DNA of 64,000 bases from an uncultured Prevotellaceae bacterium (GTDB taxonomy: Bacteria; Bacteroidota; Bacteroidia; Bacteroidales; Muribaculaceae): positions 62,001 to 126,000 of the forward strand of contig ONKF01000006.1 in assembly GCA_900318335.1 (NCBI GenBank), in the 5' to 3' direction. The notes under the pieces were generated by a model, which had not been told where the DNA came from, did not search any database, and saw only the letters and a list, made by a program, of their open reading frames with translations. How positions within the stretch are numbered: the stretch's first letter is position 1; every line of letters begins with the position of its first letter. A program made the position numbers and the translations under genes. This document shows positions 50,767 through 58,972 of this stretch, one piece after another.

Positions 50767-51261
50767 ATGGCACTCAAGAGACAACATAACACCATGTCGA
50801 TGTTCAGCATGGCCTCGATGACCGACATCATCTTCCTGCTGCTCATCTTCTTCATGGTCACATCCACATTTGTCTTCCCTTCGGCGCTTGAGGTGAATCT
50901 GCCCCAGAGCAGCGAGCAGACGGCCATCAAACCCTCGACCCGCATCTATGTTGACAAGGACCTCAACATGTATGCCACCCAGACGAGTGAGACTGGCGAG
51001 AGTGACCTCTTGCCCATCGCCCCCGAGCAGCTCGAAGGCTTCATGCAGGCCCTCAAAGCCGGCAATCCCGACGAGTTTGTCGCCGTCTATGCCGACGAGG
51101 AAGTGAACTACGGTAAGATCGTCGAGATTCTTGACAAGGGTTCCAAGCAGGGCGTTAAAATCGTCCTCGCGACCAAGCCCAGTGAGGCCACATTCGGTGG
51201 CCCCGCTGTCGAGGAGCCCGTTGTCACCGAACCCGTTCCCGCCGCCAACAACAACCTTTAA
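50767..51261 (+). CDS. ExbD/TolR family biopolymer transport protein
   Basis: A 164-residue protein with a short cytoplasmic N-terminus, one membrane helix (about 19-39, MASMTDIIFLLLIFFMVTSTFV) that contains the conserved proton-path Asp (D21), and a periplasmic domain. Partner of the ExbB channel encoded 63 bp upstream and of the TonB-like protein 15 bp downstream. Confidence 0.94.
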   Translation: MALKRQHNTMSMFSMASMTDIIFLLLIFFMVTSTFVFPSALEVNLPQSSEQTAIKPSTRIYVDKDLNMYATQTSETGESDLLPIAPEQLEGFMQALKAGNPDEFVAVYADEEVNYGKIVEILDKGSKQGVKIVLATKPSEATFGGPAVEEPVVTEPVPAANNNL

Positions 51262-51276
51262 AACCGCGCCATCACG

Positions 51277-52170
51277 ATGGAAGAAGATCGCCGCAAAAAT
51301 AGCCTCTGGGCCCTGTTGCTCACCCTGCTCATCACGGGAGGCACGCTCGCGCTGCTGCTGCTGTGCACGCTGCGCTACGAGCATGTGCCCAACTCGCAGG
51401 ATCCGACACAGCTTGCCCAGGACACCATCTTGTTCGGCGGTGAATATGTGATGCTGGGAAACACCATGGACAACCTGCAGAACGAGCTTATGGACCTCGA
51501 GGCCAACGACCAGAGCGCATCGCCCGAGGAGGGTGACGAGCCCGACATCGAGGCCGACGACATGGAGGATGCAGGTGAGGTCAACCAGAAGACCCCGCCC
51601 GTGGTGACCCAGAAGACCGAATCACCCCACAAGGTGAAGGAACAGCCCAAGGAGCCTGAGCCCAAGAAGCCCGGCCCCACCAAGCAGAACGACAAGGTCG
51701 TGGAGAAGCCCAAGGCCAAGGCCACCAAAGCCGAGGCCCAGGAGACCAAGACCAAGAAGACTAACGATGAGCAGAAGAATGCCACCAGCAATGCCACCAA
51801 CAACAGGGTGAAAAACGCCTTTGGCAACAAGGGTGGCAACGGTGGCGGACAGCAAGGCTCACCCAATGGCAACTCCAGCCAGGGAGTTCTGGCTGGTGCT
51901 CCCAGCATCAGTGGACTTGTCGGATATACATGGGAAAATTGGGTCAGACCTAATCCTAACAGCAAATGGTCGGGACGCGTCACCGTTCGCGTCACCGTCA
52001 ATACACGTGGCAAGATTACCCAAGCCAGATGCATTGGCGCCACAGGAGAAATCGCTTCCCATCCCGAGGTGCGCCGTGCTTGTGAACAGGCCGCACTCAA
52101 GTCGAGCTTCTCGGTTCCCAAGAACACGATGACCGAGGGCATCGGCACCGTGACCTACATCTGGCACTAA
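51277..52170 (+). CDS. TonB-like energy transducer
   Basis: A 297-residue protein: cytoplasmic Arg/Lys start, one membrane anchor (about 10-30), an acidic then Lys/Pro/Glu-rich periplasm-spanning stretch (~80-170, with EPKKPGPTKQNDK), a Gly/Asn-rich hinge (NKGGNGGGQQGSPNGNSSQG) and a C-terminal ~85-residue TonB-like domain (GRVTVRVTVNTRGKITQAR). Transfers energy from ExbBD to outer-membrane transporters, probably those of the glycan-uptake type. It closes the pdxJ-exbB-exbD cluster. Confidence 0.92.
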   Translation: MEEDRRKNSLWALLLTLLITGGTLALLLLCTLRYEHVPNSQDPTQLAQDTILFGGEYVMLGNTMDNLQNELMDLEANDQSASPEEGDEPDIEADDMEDAGEVNQKTPPVVTQKTESPHKVKEQPKEPEPKKPGPTKQNDKVVEKPKAKATKAEAQETKTKKTNDEQKNATSNATNNRVKNAFGNKGGNGGGQQGSPNGNSSQGVLAGAPSISGLVGYTWENWVRPNPNSKWSGRVTVRVTVNTRGKITQARCIGATGEIASHPEVRRACEQAALKSSFSVPKNTMTEGIGTVTYIWH

Positions 52171-52186
52171 ATAGAGTCAACTCATC

Positions 52187-52346
52187 AAGAGGAAGTGTCA
52201 TAACACCATCCTGTAATTATGTCCGTGCTGTGCACGGAGAAATTAAACAAAATAGATTTGTATTTTAATTTTATTTATAATTTTGTTTAATTTCTCTGCC
52301 GTTAGGCCGATCATAAATCCAGGGGCCAGTTATGGCACTTCCTCTT
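52187..52346. mobile_element. 160-bp MITE-like element with nested inverted repeats
   Basis: Terminal arms AAGAGGAAGTGTCATAAC and GTTATGGCACTTCCTCTT match over 18 bp with one mismatch. Inside, GAGAAATTAAACAAAAT (52237-52253) and ATTTTGTTTAATTTCTC (52280-52296) are perfect 17-bp arms around an AT-rich core. It encodes nothing. Its left end recurs in truncated form at 38105-38137, so it is a dispersed element. I see no clear target-site duplication. Confidence 0.65.
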
Positions 52347-52392
52347 TTATTTACCTGTTTATTGAATCAATCTCCCGAATCACTGAAAATAT

Positions 52393-52424
52393 TTTGCCAA
52401 TCCCATGATAAACACTTACCTTTG
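52393..52424 (+). promoter_or_regulatory. full -33/-7 promoter of the two-component operon
   Basis: TTTG (52393-52396), 20-bp spacer, TACCTTTG (52417-52424), 27 bp before the ATG; lies just outside the MITE-like element. Confidence 0.75.
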
Positions 52425-52451
52425 TTCATCAACTGAATAAGAGTAGCACCC

Positions 52452-53564
52452 ATGAGCATTTTTAACAAACAGCCCAAACAGGAAACGATTGTCTACACCA
52501 TCGTGTGGATGCTCATCTTCTTGGCTCCACTTGCCGAGTTTGTCGTCAATTATGACCCCGAGCACCCGATTTGGATCAAGAACGGGCTCCTGGACACATG
52601 GGCCCATCTGCTCTTCTTCTTTGTGGTTTTCCTCATCCACAATCACATCATAGCCCCCATCCTGTTCAAGGAGAAGAAAGTAACGAAATACATTGCTTGT
52701 TGCGTCATTGTCATTGCATTGTTCCAGACAGTACAATGCATACACAAACCCCGTCACAATCTTCACGGCCACCATCCAGCAAATGCCGTTGAGATGGAGC
52801 CACCTCCTCCCAATGGGCGTCCTCCCATCGACAGACATGACATCAGCATGTTTATTATTGTCATCATGATGATTGGGGCCAACCTGGGTGTGAAGTATTA
52901 TTTCCAGGGTGAGGAGGAGAAAAAGTACCTGGCCAGGCTCAAAGAGCAGAGCCTCAAGCAGGAGCTGGACTACCTGCGCTACCAGATCAACCCGCACTTC
53001 ATCATGAACACACTCAACAACATCCACGCCCTGGTCGACATCGACCCCGAGCAGGCCAAGGACAGTATCGTGGACATGTCGCGGATGATGCGCTACCTGC
53101 TCTACGAGAGCGAGAAGCAATACGTCACGCTTGATGTCGCCGTGACCTTCCTGAAGAAGTACATCAACCTGTTGAAGCTGCGCTACACCGACCAGGTCAA
53201 CGTCAAGCTAGACGTTCCCGAGCTGTGCCACGAGGACATCGCCCTCGCTCCGCTGGTGTTCATCCCCTTTGTCGAGAACGCCTTCAAGCATGGCGTGGCC
53301 TATGACAAGCCCTCGACCATCGATATCAGCATCAAGCATGATGGCGGCAGGCTACTGTTCCACTGCTGTAACACCAAGAGTAACGTCAAGCACGAGTATG
53401 GCGGCGTGGGGCTCAATAACGTCACTAAGCGCCTGGAGCTCATCTACGGCACCGACTACAGCCTCGACATCAAGGACGAAGCCGAGACCTACAGCGTGCT
53501 GCTCGACCTGCCGGAGCGACGACCCGAAGACTTCAACAACCACAAAGTGGTGACCAAAGAGTAA
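52452..53564 (+). CDS. LytS/YehU-type sensor histidine kinase
   Basis: A 370-residue membrane kinase: about four helices (about 13-33, 50-70, 80-96, 131-147) with a Pro-rich loop between the third and fourth (EPPPPNGRPP), then a cytoplasmic coiled segment and the His_kinase domain with YQINPHFIMNTLNNI (phospho-accepting H182), a VENAFKHG ATP-binding N-box and GGVGLNNVTKRL G-box. The partner response regulator follows 25 bp downstream. The signal is unknown. Confidence 0.95.
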   Translation: MSIFNKQPKQETIVYTIVWMLIFLAPLAEFVVNYDPEHPIWIKNGLLDTWAHLLFFFVVFLIHNHIIAPILFKEKKVTKYIACCVIVIALFQTVQCIHKPRHNLHGHHPANAVEMEPPPPNGRPPIDRHDISMFIIVIMMIGANLGVKYYFQGEEEKKYLARLKEQSLKQELDYLRYQINPHFIMNTLNNIHALVDIDPEQAKDSIVDMSRMMRYLLYESEKQYVTLDVAVTFLKKYINLLKLRYTDQVNVKLDVPELCHEDIALAPLVFIPFVENAFKHGVAYDKPSTIDISIKHDGGRLLFHCCNTKSNVKHEYGGVGLNNVTKRLELIYGTDYSLDIKDEAETYSVLLDLPERRPEDFNNHKVVTKE

Positions 53565-53589
53565 AAAGAAGAAGAAAAAAAGAGAAGTT

Positions 53590-54336
53590 ATGAGAAATAT
53601 TAAATGTATTGCCATCGATGACGAGCCGCTGGCGCTCAAGAAACTGGTCACCTATATTAATAAGGTACCATATCTCGAACTGGTGGCCGAGTGCCACAGT
53701 GCTATCGAGGCCCAGCAAGTCATCAACAATCAAGAGGTTGAGGCTATCTTCCTCGACATCAATATGCCCAACATGAACGGAATGGACTTCGCCAAATCAC
53801 TCGAGGACAACAGCAAGGGGCCCGTGGTGGTGTTCACGACTGCCTACAGCGAGTATGCCATCGAGGGCTACAAGGCCAATTCGGTGGGCTATCTGTTGAA
53901 GCCCTACGGCTTCGACGAGTTTGAAGCAGCCGCCCAGAAGGTGAAAGAAATCTGTGAGATACGCCAGCAGGCGATGACCGAGGTAACAACCCAGGTCGAT
54001 GACAACGGCACGATCTATGTCAAGAGCGATTACAAGATCGTGCGCATCGCCATCGAGCACATCCGCTACATCGAGGCGATGAGCGAGTACCTGCGCATCT
54101 CGTGCGACGACCGCAATAAACCCGTGGTGGTGCTGTTGAGCATGAAAAAGATCGAGGAGCACTTGCCGTCGGTCAAGTTCATGCGCATCCATCGCTCCTA
54201 TATCATCAACCTGGACAAGATCACCGAGGTGAAGAAGAACCATGTGGTCATCGAGGGTGATGTGTCACTGCCCATCGGTGACAACTACAAGGACACCTTC
54301 ATGAATTACCTCAACAAGAAAATACTCACTAAATAA
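53590..54336 (+). CDS. LytTR-type response regulator
   Basis: A 248-residue DNA-binding regulator: receiver domain (1-~125) with acidic D10/D11, phospho-acceptor D56 in IFLDINMPNMNG, TTAYSEYAIEGY and the conserved Lys in LLKPYGFDE; LytTR domain (~148-248) with RYIEAMSEYLRI and MRIHRSYIINLDKI. It forms an operon with the kinase. The next gene downstream, a large secreted starch-binding-like protein, is a possible but unproven target. A terminator follows. Confidence 0.96.
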   Translation: MRNIKCIAIDDEPLALKKLVTYINKVPYLELVAECHSAIEAQQVINNQEVEAIFLDINMPNMNGMDFAKSLEDNSKGPVVVFTTAYSEYAIEGYKANSVGYLLKPYGFDEFEAAAQKVKEICEIRQQAMTEVTTQVDDNGTIYVKSDYKIVRIAIEHIRYIEAMSEYLRISCDDRNKPVVVLLSMKKIEEHLPSVKFMRIHRSYIINLDKITEVKKNHVVIEGDVSLPIGDNYKDTFMNYLNKKILTK

Positions 54337-54417
54337 TCAGCAGCACCATTATTTTCATCATCCAAGGATAGAGAAACAGTAATAACCAATAGATTATTTT
54401 TTCTCATAGCTTTTCCA

Positions 54418-54458
54418 GGGTGGCTCACGCGGGATGCGTTCAGCCGCCCCATTTTTTT
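54418..54458 (+). terminator. terminator of the two-component operon
   Basis: GGGTGGCT pairs with AGCCGCCC (one G-U pair) and is followed by ATTTTTTT. Confidence 0.75.
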
Positions 54459-54480
54459 ATATGCATTTCTGAGAAGGGCC

Positions 54481-54507
54481 AAATTTGTCAAGAAATTTGA
54501 CAAATTT
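54481..54507. promoter_or_regulatory. inverted repeat AAATTTGTCAA-N5-TTGACAAATTT
   Basis: Perfect 11-bp arms around GAAAT, between the LytTR regulator gene and the large secreted-protein gene. Could be a regulator-binding site; no direct evidence. Confidence 0.45.
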
Positions 54508-54722
54508 ATACATTTTCATGTTCTTCAGCGATTTAGGTTGTCTAAATAATTTAACACTTTCACCTTTTTACACTATTCAAATCAAAACACAGCAAATTGC
54601 GCATAAATGCCCTATTTGTCTAATTAAATTGGACATTCAGAAATCAAACAAGACCATTCTAACTACCAAAAATAAGGGGGGGCAATTATTGCAAATACTT
54701 ATTTACAATATATAAATTATGT

Positions 54723-54782
54723 TAATTTTGCAAAGATTTTGCAACAAATTATATTGCATATTCAGGATTTTAATTATTTTTG
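54723..54782 (+). promoter_or_regulatory. two tandem -7 boxes for the 1287-residue protein
   Basis: TAATTTTG (54723-54730) and TATTTTTG (54775-54782) both fit TAnnTTTG; the first would give a leader of about 150 nt, the second about 97 nt. Because the region is AT-rich, one or both may be chance matches. Confidence 0.45.
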
Positions 54783-54885
54783 CCGAAATTTCGTATGCTG
54801 TGGTCGAGGAGACCATAGAAAAGAATCTGATTTTCAGTCACATACACATAAATAACATATATAACATTTAAAAATTCGGATAACG

Positions 54886-57800
54886 ATGAAAAATTTTGCA
54901 TTAACACTGCTACTCTTGCTGTGCGCAGTCACATCTGCCTCGGCCTATCAGTACGTGTTTGACTGGGCAGCCATGGAAGGCTCAGCTTACACCAACGAGG
55001 TCACACCTGCCACCAAGACCAATCCAGCAGACGGTGTTGACCTGTATGTCCGCACCGACGGTAACAGAATGCCCAGACTGTATGCCTGGGAGGACAACGG
55101 CACTGAACTGTTAGGTTCATGGCCAGGAACCCAGCTGACAGAGCTCAAGTCAGTCGCCATTATCGGCGCTGAGAACAACAAGCGCGGTTACTACAAGATT
55201 CACATCAACAGCACCAATTTCAGGATTCAGGCAAACTTCAACGGTGACTCCGACAAGAGTGCCGCCGCAATCATCAATGGTGCTGGTGACTATTTCATGT
55301 ACTACAACGGCAATTATGCCGACGCGCTCGCATTTGACAACGATTACTACTCGGGCGGCTCGACCACAAGCGGTTCCACCATCTATGCGCGCGTGATTGG
55401 CGACGACTTTGCGCCCACAATTTACGCATGGTTCGAATACTGGAATACCGGCTGGCCCGGCCAAGGCATGAGCGAGACCCAATTAAATGGCGAGAAGTGG
55501 TACAAGTGGACCACGGGTGAGACCGTGTTCCAAGGCATCATTTTCACAAAGAATGGTGACGAAAACACCAAGACCCACGACATCACTAACGTGCCCGGCG
55601 GTGAGAGCTACTACTATTACTATCCTTGGGGTGACTTCGCCAAGTATGAGGTCTATGCCACAATGAACGGCCGCCAGAACAACTACAAGGAGTGGGATTA
55701 CACCCCCTTCATGGAGATCAATGGCAAGGATGTGACCTTCACCACTCAGGACAAGTATGGCCACACCGCAACACTCACTGTCATGTGTAACAATGCCGCT
55801 GATGTCGCCAAGGTGAAAGTTGTCAACAATGAGTTGCAGTTCCCCCGTTATACCCATCTGATTTTCACTGTCAATGACGGCTATAACATCAACCGCATCT
55901 GGTTAGGAAAGCCCACCCAGGGCAATGCCACCTATCAGTTCTTTAATAATGGTGAACGTTATCCCCAGCCCGCCGAGGGACACCAGTATGTGACCGACAT
56001 GCTCGGGCTGTGGAATCACTCCTATGACGACCACCTGTACAATATCTCAAACAACAGCAGCACTGTCACCACTGGTGAGGTCATTGACTGGAACGAGACC
56101 TATTTCTTGAGTTCCAAGGTCTATGTGATGAGTGAGGGTATCACTCTCGAGGACCTCGTTGACGCACACTGGGGTGTGAAGCAGCTGAACTTTGAGTTTG
56201 ACCACGACCTGGTGGGTGTGGAATTCCGCGACAACGGTAACCGTGAGGTGCTGATCTGCCGCAGTCTGGATTATGTGGCCAACCACAATCCCATGAAGCC
56301 GGGCCAGAAATCGATCATCGATCCGAACACGGGTAAGCCCTATGAGTGGTCAGATCCCAACACCAAGCAGTATGCATGGATTGCCCTCGAGCTTCCTGAA
56401 GGCGTCGACGGCAAGCAATATGAAGGCAAGCAGCTGCGCGACATCCGCGGTGCTTACTGCACCCACCACGATGACCAGGGCTGGCACATCTCCTGGTACA
56501 ACCCCACCATGGTTGTTGACGAGATCAGGCCTGAGCAGATTGTTGCCGAGGGCGTTGAGACCCACTACAATACCTATATTGTCGCCAACTTGACCGACCA
56601 GAGCTATGAGCACGTCTATGACAATAGTGATGCTTGGCCCAATCCCGCTAACCGTCCCAATGAGAATGGTGAAGTGTCGTTTGACGTCAGTGGCAACTAC
56701 TATCTGATCAAGCCGCGCCTGTGGGAAATCTGTAACCTGGATCACGTAATGCGCACCGACGATGAGGTCATCTACATCCCCGACTCACGTGCCGTGATGC
56801 CCACCGTAACCAATGTTATTGATGGTGAAGAGGTTGAAACCCTGCAAGCCAATGTGTGCGAACAAAACAACATCGAGGGCTATGCCAACATCCAGCGTCC
56901 CTACGAGACCGGCGAGAAATCCATCTGGCGTCATTCTGACGAACAGATGGGCTGCGTGGGCCAGGAATGGCGTATGCGTTACAAGATCTATTACATCCCC
57001 GATGCTCTGGTATTTGCCAGCGACTTCCACCCCAACGACTATCCCCTGGGTGTACCTGACCGCACCTATGATATCGAGTTGGCTAAGAAAGGTAACATCG
57101 GTATGCACATCATCGGTATCCCCGAACTCAAGAAGTATGAGAAGGACATCCTGATCAGCGCCAGCGACTACTGGAGCCGCTACAAGTACAGCGAGGACGT
57201 GAACGTTTACCGCAACGACCTGCACATTGCCCCCAACACGCTGAAGGAAACCTTCGGCAACACCGGTAACCTGATTGTTTATCGTGAGGAATACCGCAAC
57301 AAGGCGTTTGTTCGCGAAGTTCCCATCGCAAAGCTCATCCAGACAACAGCCAGCGGCCTGAGAGCCGGTAGCACTAACCGAGTTGAGTATCAGCTGCAGT
57401 ACCTCAATCTGACCGCCGACAACAAGGCCCGTCGTGACAACCTCCTGAAGCCGGACAACGTTTATTCTGATGGAACTAACTTCAGTCCGATTCCTGTCAC
57501 CATTGCTGCTGCCGATACCACATGCTCTGCTTCAGGCTTAGTAAATCGCACATTTGTTATCGGTGAGGGTGCTCCCGACCGCTATGTGAGCATTTATGAC
57601 ATGTTCTACAGCAATAAGATGGAGGACATCGCCACCAACGAGAGCCTGGCTACCGACTACTACTACCGCGTGAAACCCGAGGTGGAGCAGCCCAACCTTG
57701 AGGAAGTGTCAGGTTACGCTCCCATCTACAAGACCGACGTGAACATCGTCAACCACGCCATCTACAGCAAGGATGAGGTTGACCAGGATAAACTCGACCA

Positions 57801-58749
57801 GTTGCATGAAAGCAATACTGTGGACATCAACTTCACTCCCAACCAGGGCATTCCCGTGACCGAGTACCGCATCTACAGCGGCAACTGGACTGAATCGGAC
57901 AAAAACATTGACAAGGATGCCAGCACGCTGGTTTTGGACAATGATAACTACTTCCTGGCAGAGCCTATTACCATCGAAGCCACAGTAACTCCTGGCAGGG
58001 TACATGTGCCTGAGGCTTACACCGACTATAACAACAACACCTACGGCTGCTATAAGCAGAAAGCCGGTGACGCGAGCATCAGTCTGTCGTCCAACAACCT
58101 GGCCCAATCTGAAGCCGATATCTATTGGGATCACACGACCGATGAGAACGGCAACACAGTTATTGACTATGACGTGGTTACCAAGCTTTACCATGTTGAC
58201 CTTACCAGCCTGACCGAACTCTTCTTGCCCAATGATGAGAGCCGTTATCTGCTCCGCATCTGGCGTCAAGTCGAGGGTGATGAGGAGATGGTTCTGCTCA
58301 ATGACATTGATCATGAGTTCAACCCAGAGGGCTCTGGTGTTCCCTTCTCGATGGAGGGTGTGGATCTCAATACCAATTATGGCCTGATGGATGAGCTCGT
58401 GGACGGCAATAGTGAACCGGTATTACCGAATACGATCAGTGACACCTTCTTCCACCACCAGTTGGCCGACGGTCAAAAGATTCATTACTACGCAACGCTC
58501 TACGTCTATGACCCGGAAGCCAACAAGTATTATGTCAAGAAGGTTGACATTGAGGTGACCGCCGAGAACATGGACATCATCACAGGTATCGACGAGGCTA
58601 AGCTTGCCAACAAGACCATCAGTGGAGTCGATTACTACAATGTGAAGGGCGTTAAGAGCCAGATGCCGCACGACGGCGTGAACATCGTTGTAACCCGTTT
58701 CAACGACGGTACTACAATGACCCAAAAGATGATTTATCCAACTAAATAA
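54886..58749 (+). CDS. large secreted protein with two starch-binding-like modules and a T9SS-like tail
   Basis: A 1287-residue secreted protein with a signal peptide (to ~20). Two CBM26-like modules are visible: ~50-140 (PRLYAWEDNGTELLGSWPGT) and ~165-245 (TIYAWFEYWNTGWPGQ), both with the aromatic YAW and the WPG turn that hold starch in that family. The long middle (~250-1210) has beta-rich repeats, HTDDEV-like acidic stretches and no recognisable catalytic site. The end (VDYYNVKGVKSQMPHDGVNI) resembles the C-terminal sorting domains of the type IX system. Starch or glycogen binding at the cell surface is inference from the modules. A terminator follows. Confidence 0.82.
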   Translation: MKNFALTLLLLLCAVTSASAYQYVFDWAAMEGSAYTNEVTPATKTNPADGVDLYVRTDGNRMPRLYAWEDNGTELLGSWPGTQLTELKSVAIIGAENNKRGYYKIHINSTNFRIQANFNGDSDKSAAAIINGAGDYFMYYNGNYADALAFDNDYYSGGSTTSGSTIYARVIGDDFAPTIYAWFEYWNTGWPGQGMSETQLNGEKWYKWTTGETVFQGIIFTKNGDENTKTHDITNVPGGESYYYYYPWGDFAKYEVYATMNGRQNNYKEWDYTPFMEINGKDVTFTTQDKYGHTATLTVMCNNAADVAKVKVVNNELQFPRYTHLIFTVNDGYNINRIWLGKPTQGNATYQFFNNGERYPQPAEGHQYVTDMLGLWNHSYDDHLYNISNNSSTVTTGEVIDWNETYFLSSKVYVMSEGITLEDLVDAHWGVKQLNFEFDHDLVGVEFRDNGNREVLICRSLDYVANHNPMKPGQKSIIDPNTGKPYEWSDPNTKQYAWIALELPEGVDGKQYEGKQLRDIRGAYCTHHDDQGWHISWYNPTMVVDEIRPEQIVAEGVETHYNTYIVANLTDQSYEHVYDNSDAWPNPANRPNENGEVSFDVSGNYYLIKPRLWEICNLDHVMRTDDEVIYIPDSRAVMPTVTNVIDGEEVETLQANVCEQNNIEGYANIQRPYETGEKSIWRHSDEQMGCVGQEWRMRYKIYYIPDALVFASDFHPNDYPLGVPDRTYDIELAKKGNIGMHIIGIPELKKYEKDILISASDYWSRYKYSEDVNVYRNDLHIAPNTLKETFGNTGNLIVYREEYRNKAFVREVPIAKLIQTTASGLRAGSTNRVEYQLQYLNLTADNKARRDNLLKPDNVYSDGTNFSPIPVTIAAADTTCSASGLVNRTFVIGEGAPDRYVSIYDMFYSNKMEDIATNESLATDYYYRVKPEVEQPNLEEVSGYAPIYKTDVNIVNHAIYSKDEVDQDKLDQLHESNTVDINFTPNQGIPVTEYRIYSGNWTESDKNIDKDASTLVLDNDNYFLAEPITIEATVTPGRVHVPEAYTDYNNNTYGCYKQKAGDASISLSSNNLAQSEADIYWDHTTDENGNTVIDYDVVTKLYHVDLTSLTELFLPNDESRYLLRIWRQVEGDEEMVLLNDIDHEFNPEGSGVPFSMEGVDLNTNYGLMDELVDGNSEPVLPNTISDTFFHHQLADGQKIHYYATLYVYDPEANKYYVKKVDIEVTAENMDIITGIDEAKLANKTISGVDYYNVKGVKSQMPHDGVNIVVTRFNDGTTMTQKMIYPTK

Positions 58750-58773
58750 GTATTTTTCATCATCATTATCCAT

Positions 58774-58809
58774 GGACAGGAGGGGACCGTGAGGCTTCCC
58801 TCCTGTTCT
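58774..58809 (+). terminator. terminator of the 1287-residue protein gene
   Basis: GGACAGGAGGG pairs with CCCTCCTGTTC, followed by TTATTTTG. Confidence 0.75.
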
Positions 58810-58928
58810 TATTTTGGGCATCTGCCTGAAATCATTAAAGCCCCCCTGAACCCGAGGCTGGCACGGGCTGCAATGGCTCAAAAACAAGAAAAATACCATG
58901 AGGTTGTTAGTAAGACAGATTTTTTACG

Positions 58929-58936
58929 TAACTTTG
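58929..58936 (+). promoter_or_regulatory. -7 box (TAACTTTG) for pheT
   Basis: TAnnTTTG box 36 bp before the ATG, with TTG 22 bp upstream. Confidence 0.6.
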
Positions 58937-58972
58937 CACGTTTTTAAGCGATTGTAATTCTCATTCAAGACT

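Larger units (their letters stand above)
54337..54885. other. 549-bp AT-rich intergenic region
   Basis: No gene is supported (a 76-codon frame at 54485-54715 looks like chance). It holds a terminator, an AAATTTGTCAA inverted repeat, a GGGGGGG run near 54676 and two promoter-box matches. It is strikingly AT-rich next to GC-rich genes. Confidence 0.6.

Noticed and set aside
54485-54715. 76-codon frame in the AT-rich intergenic region
   Set aside because: Starts inside an inverted repeat, runs over a G-run and has no recognisable features.
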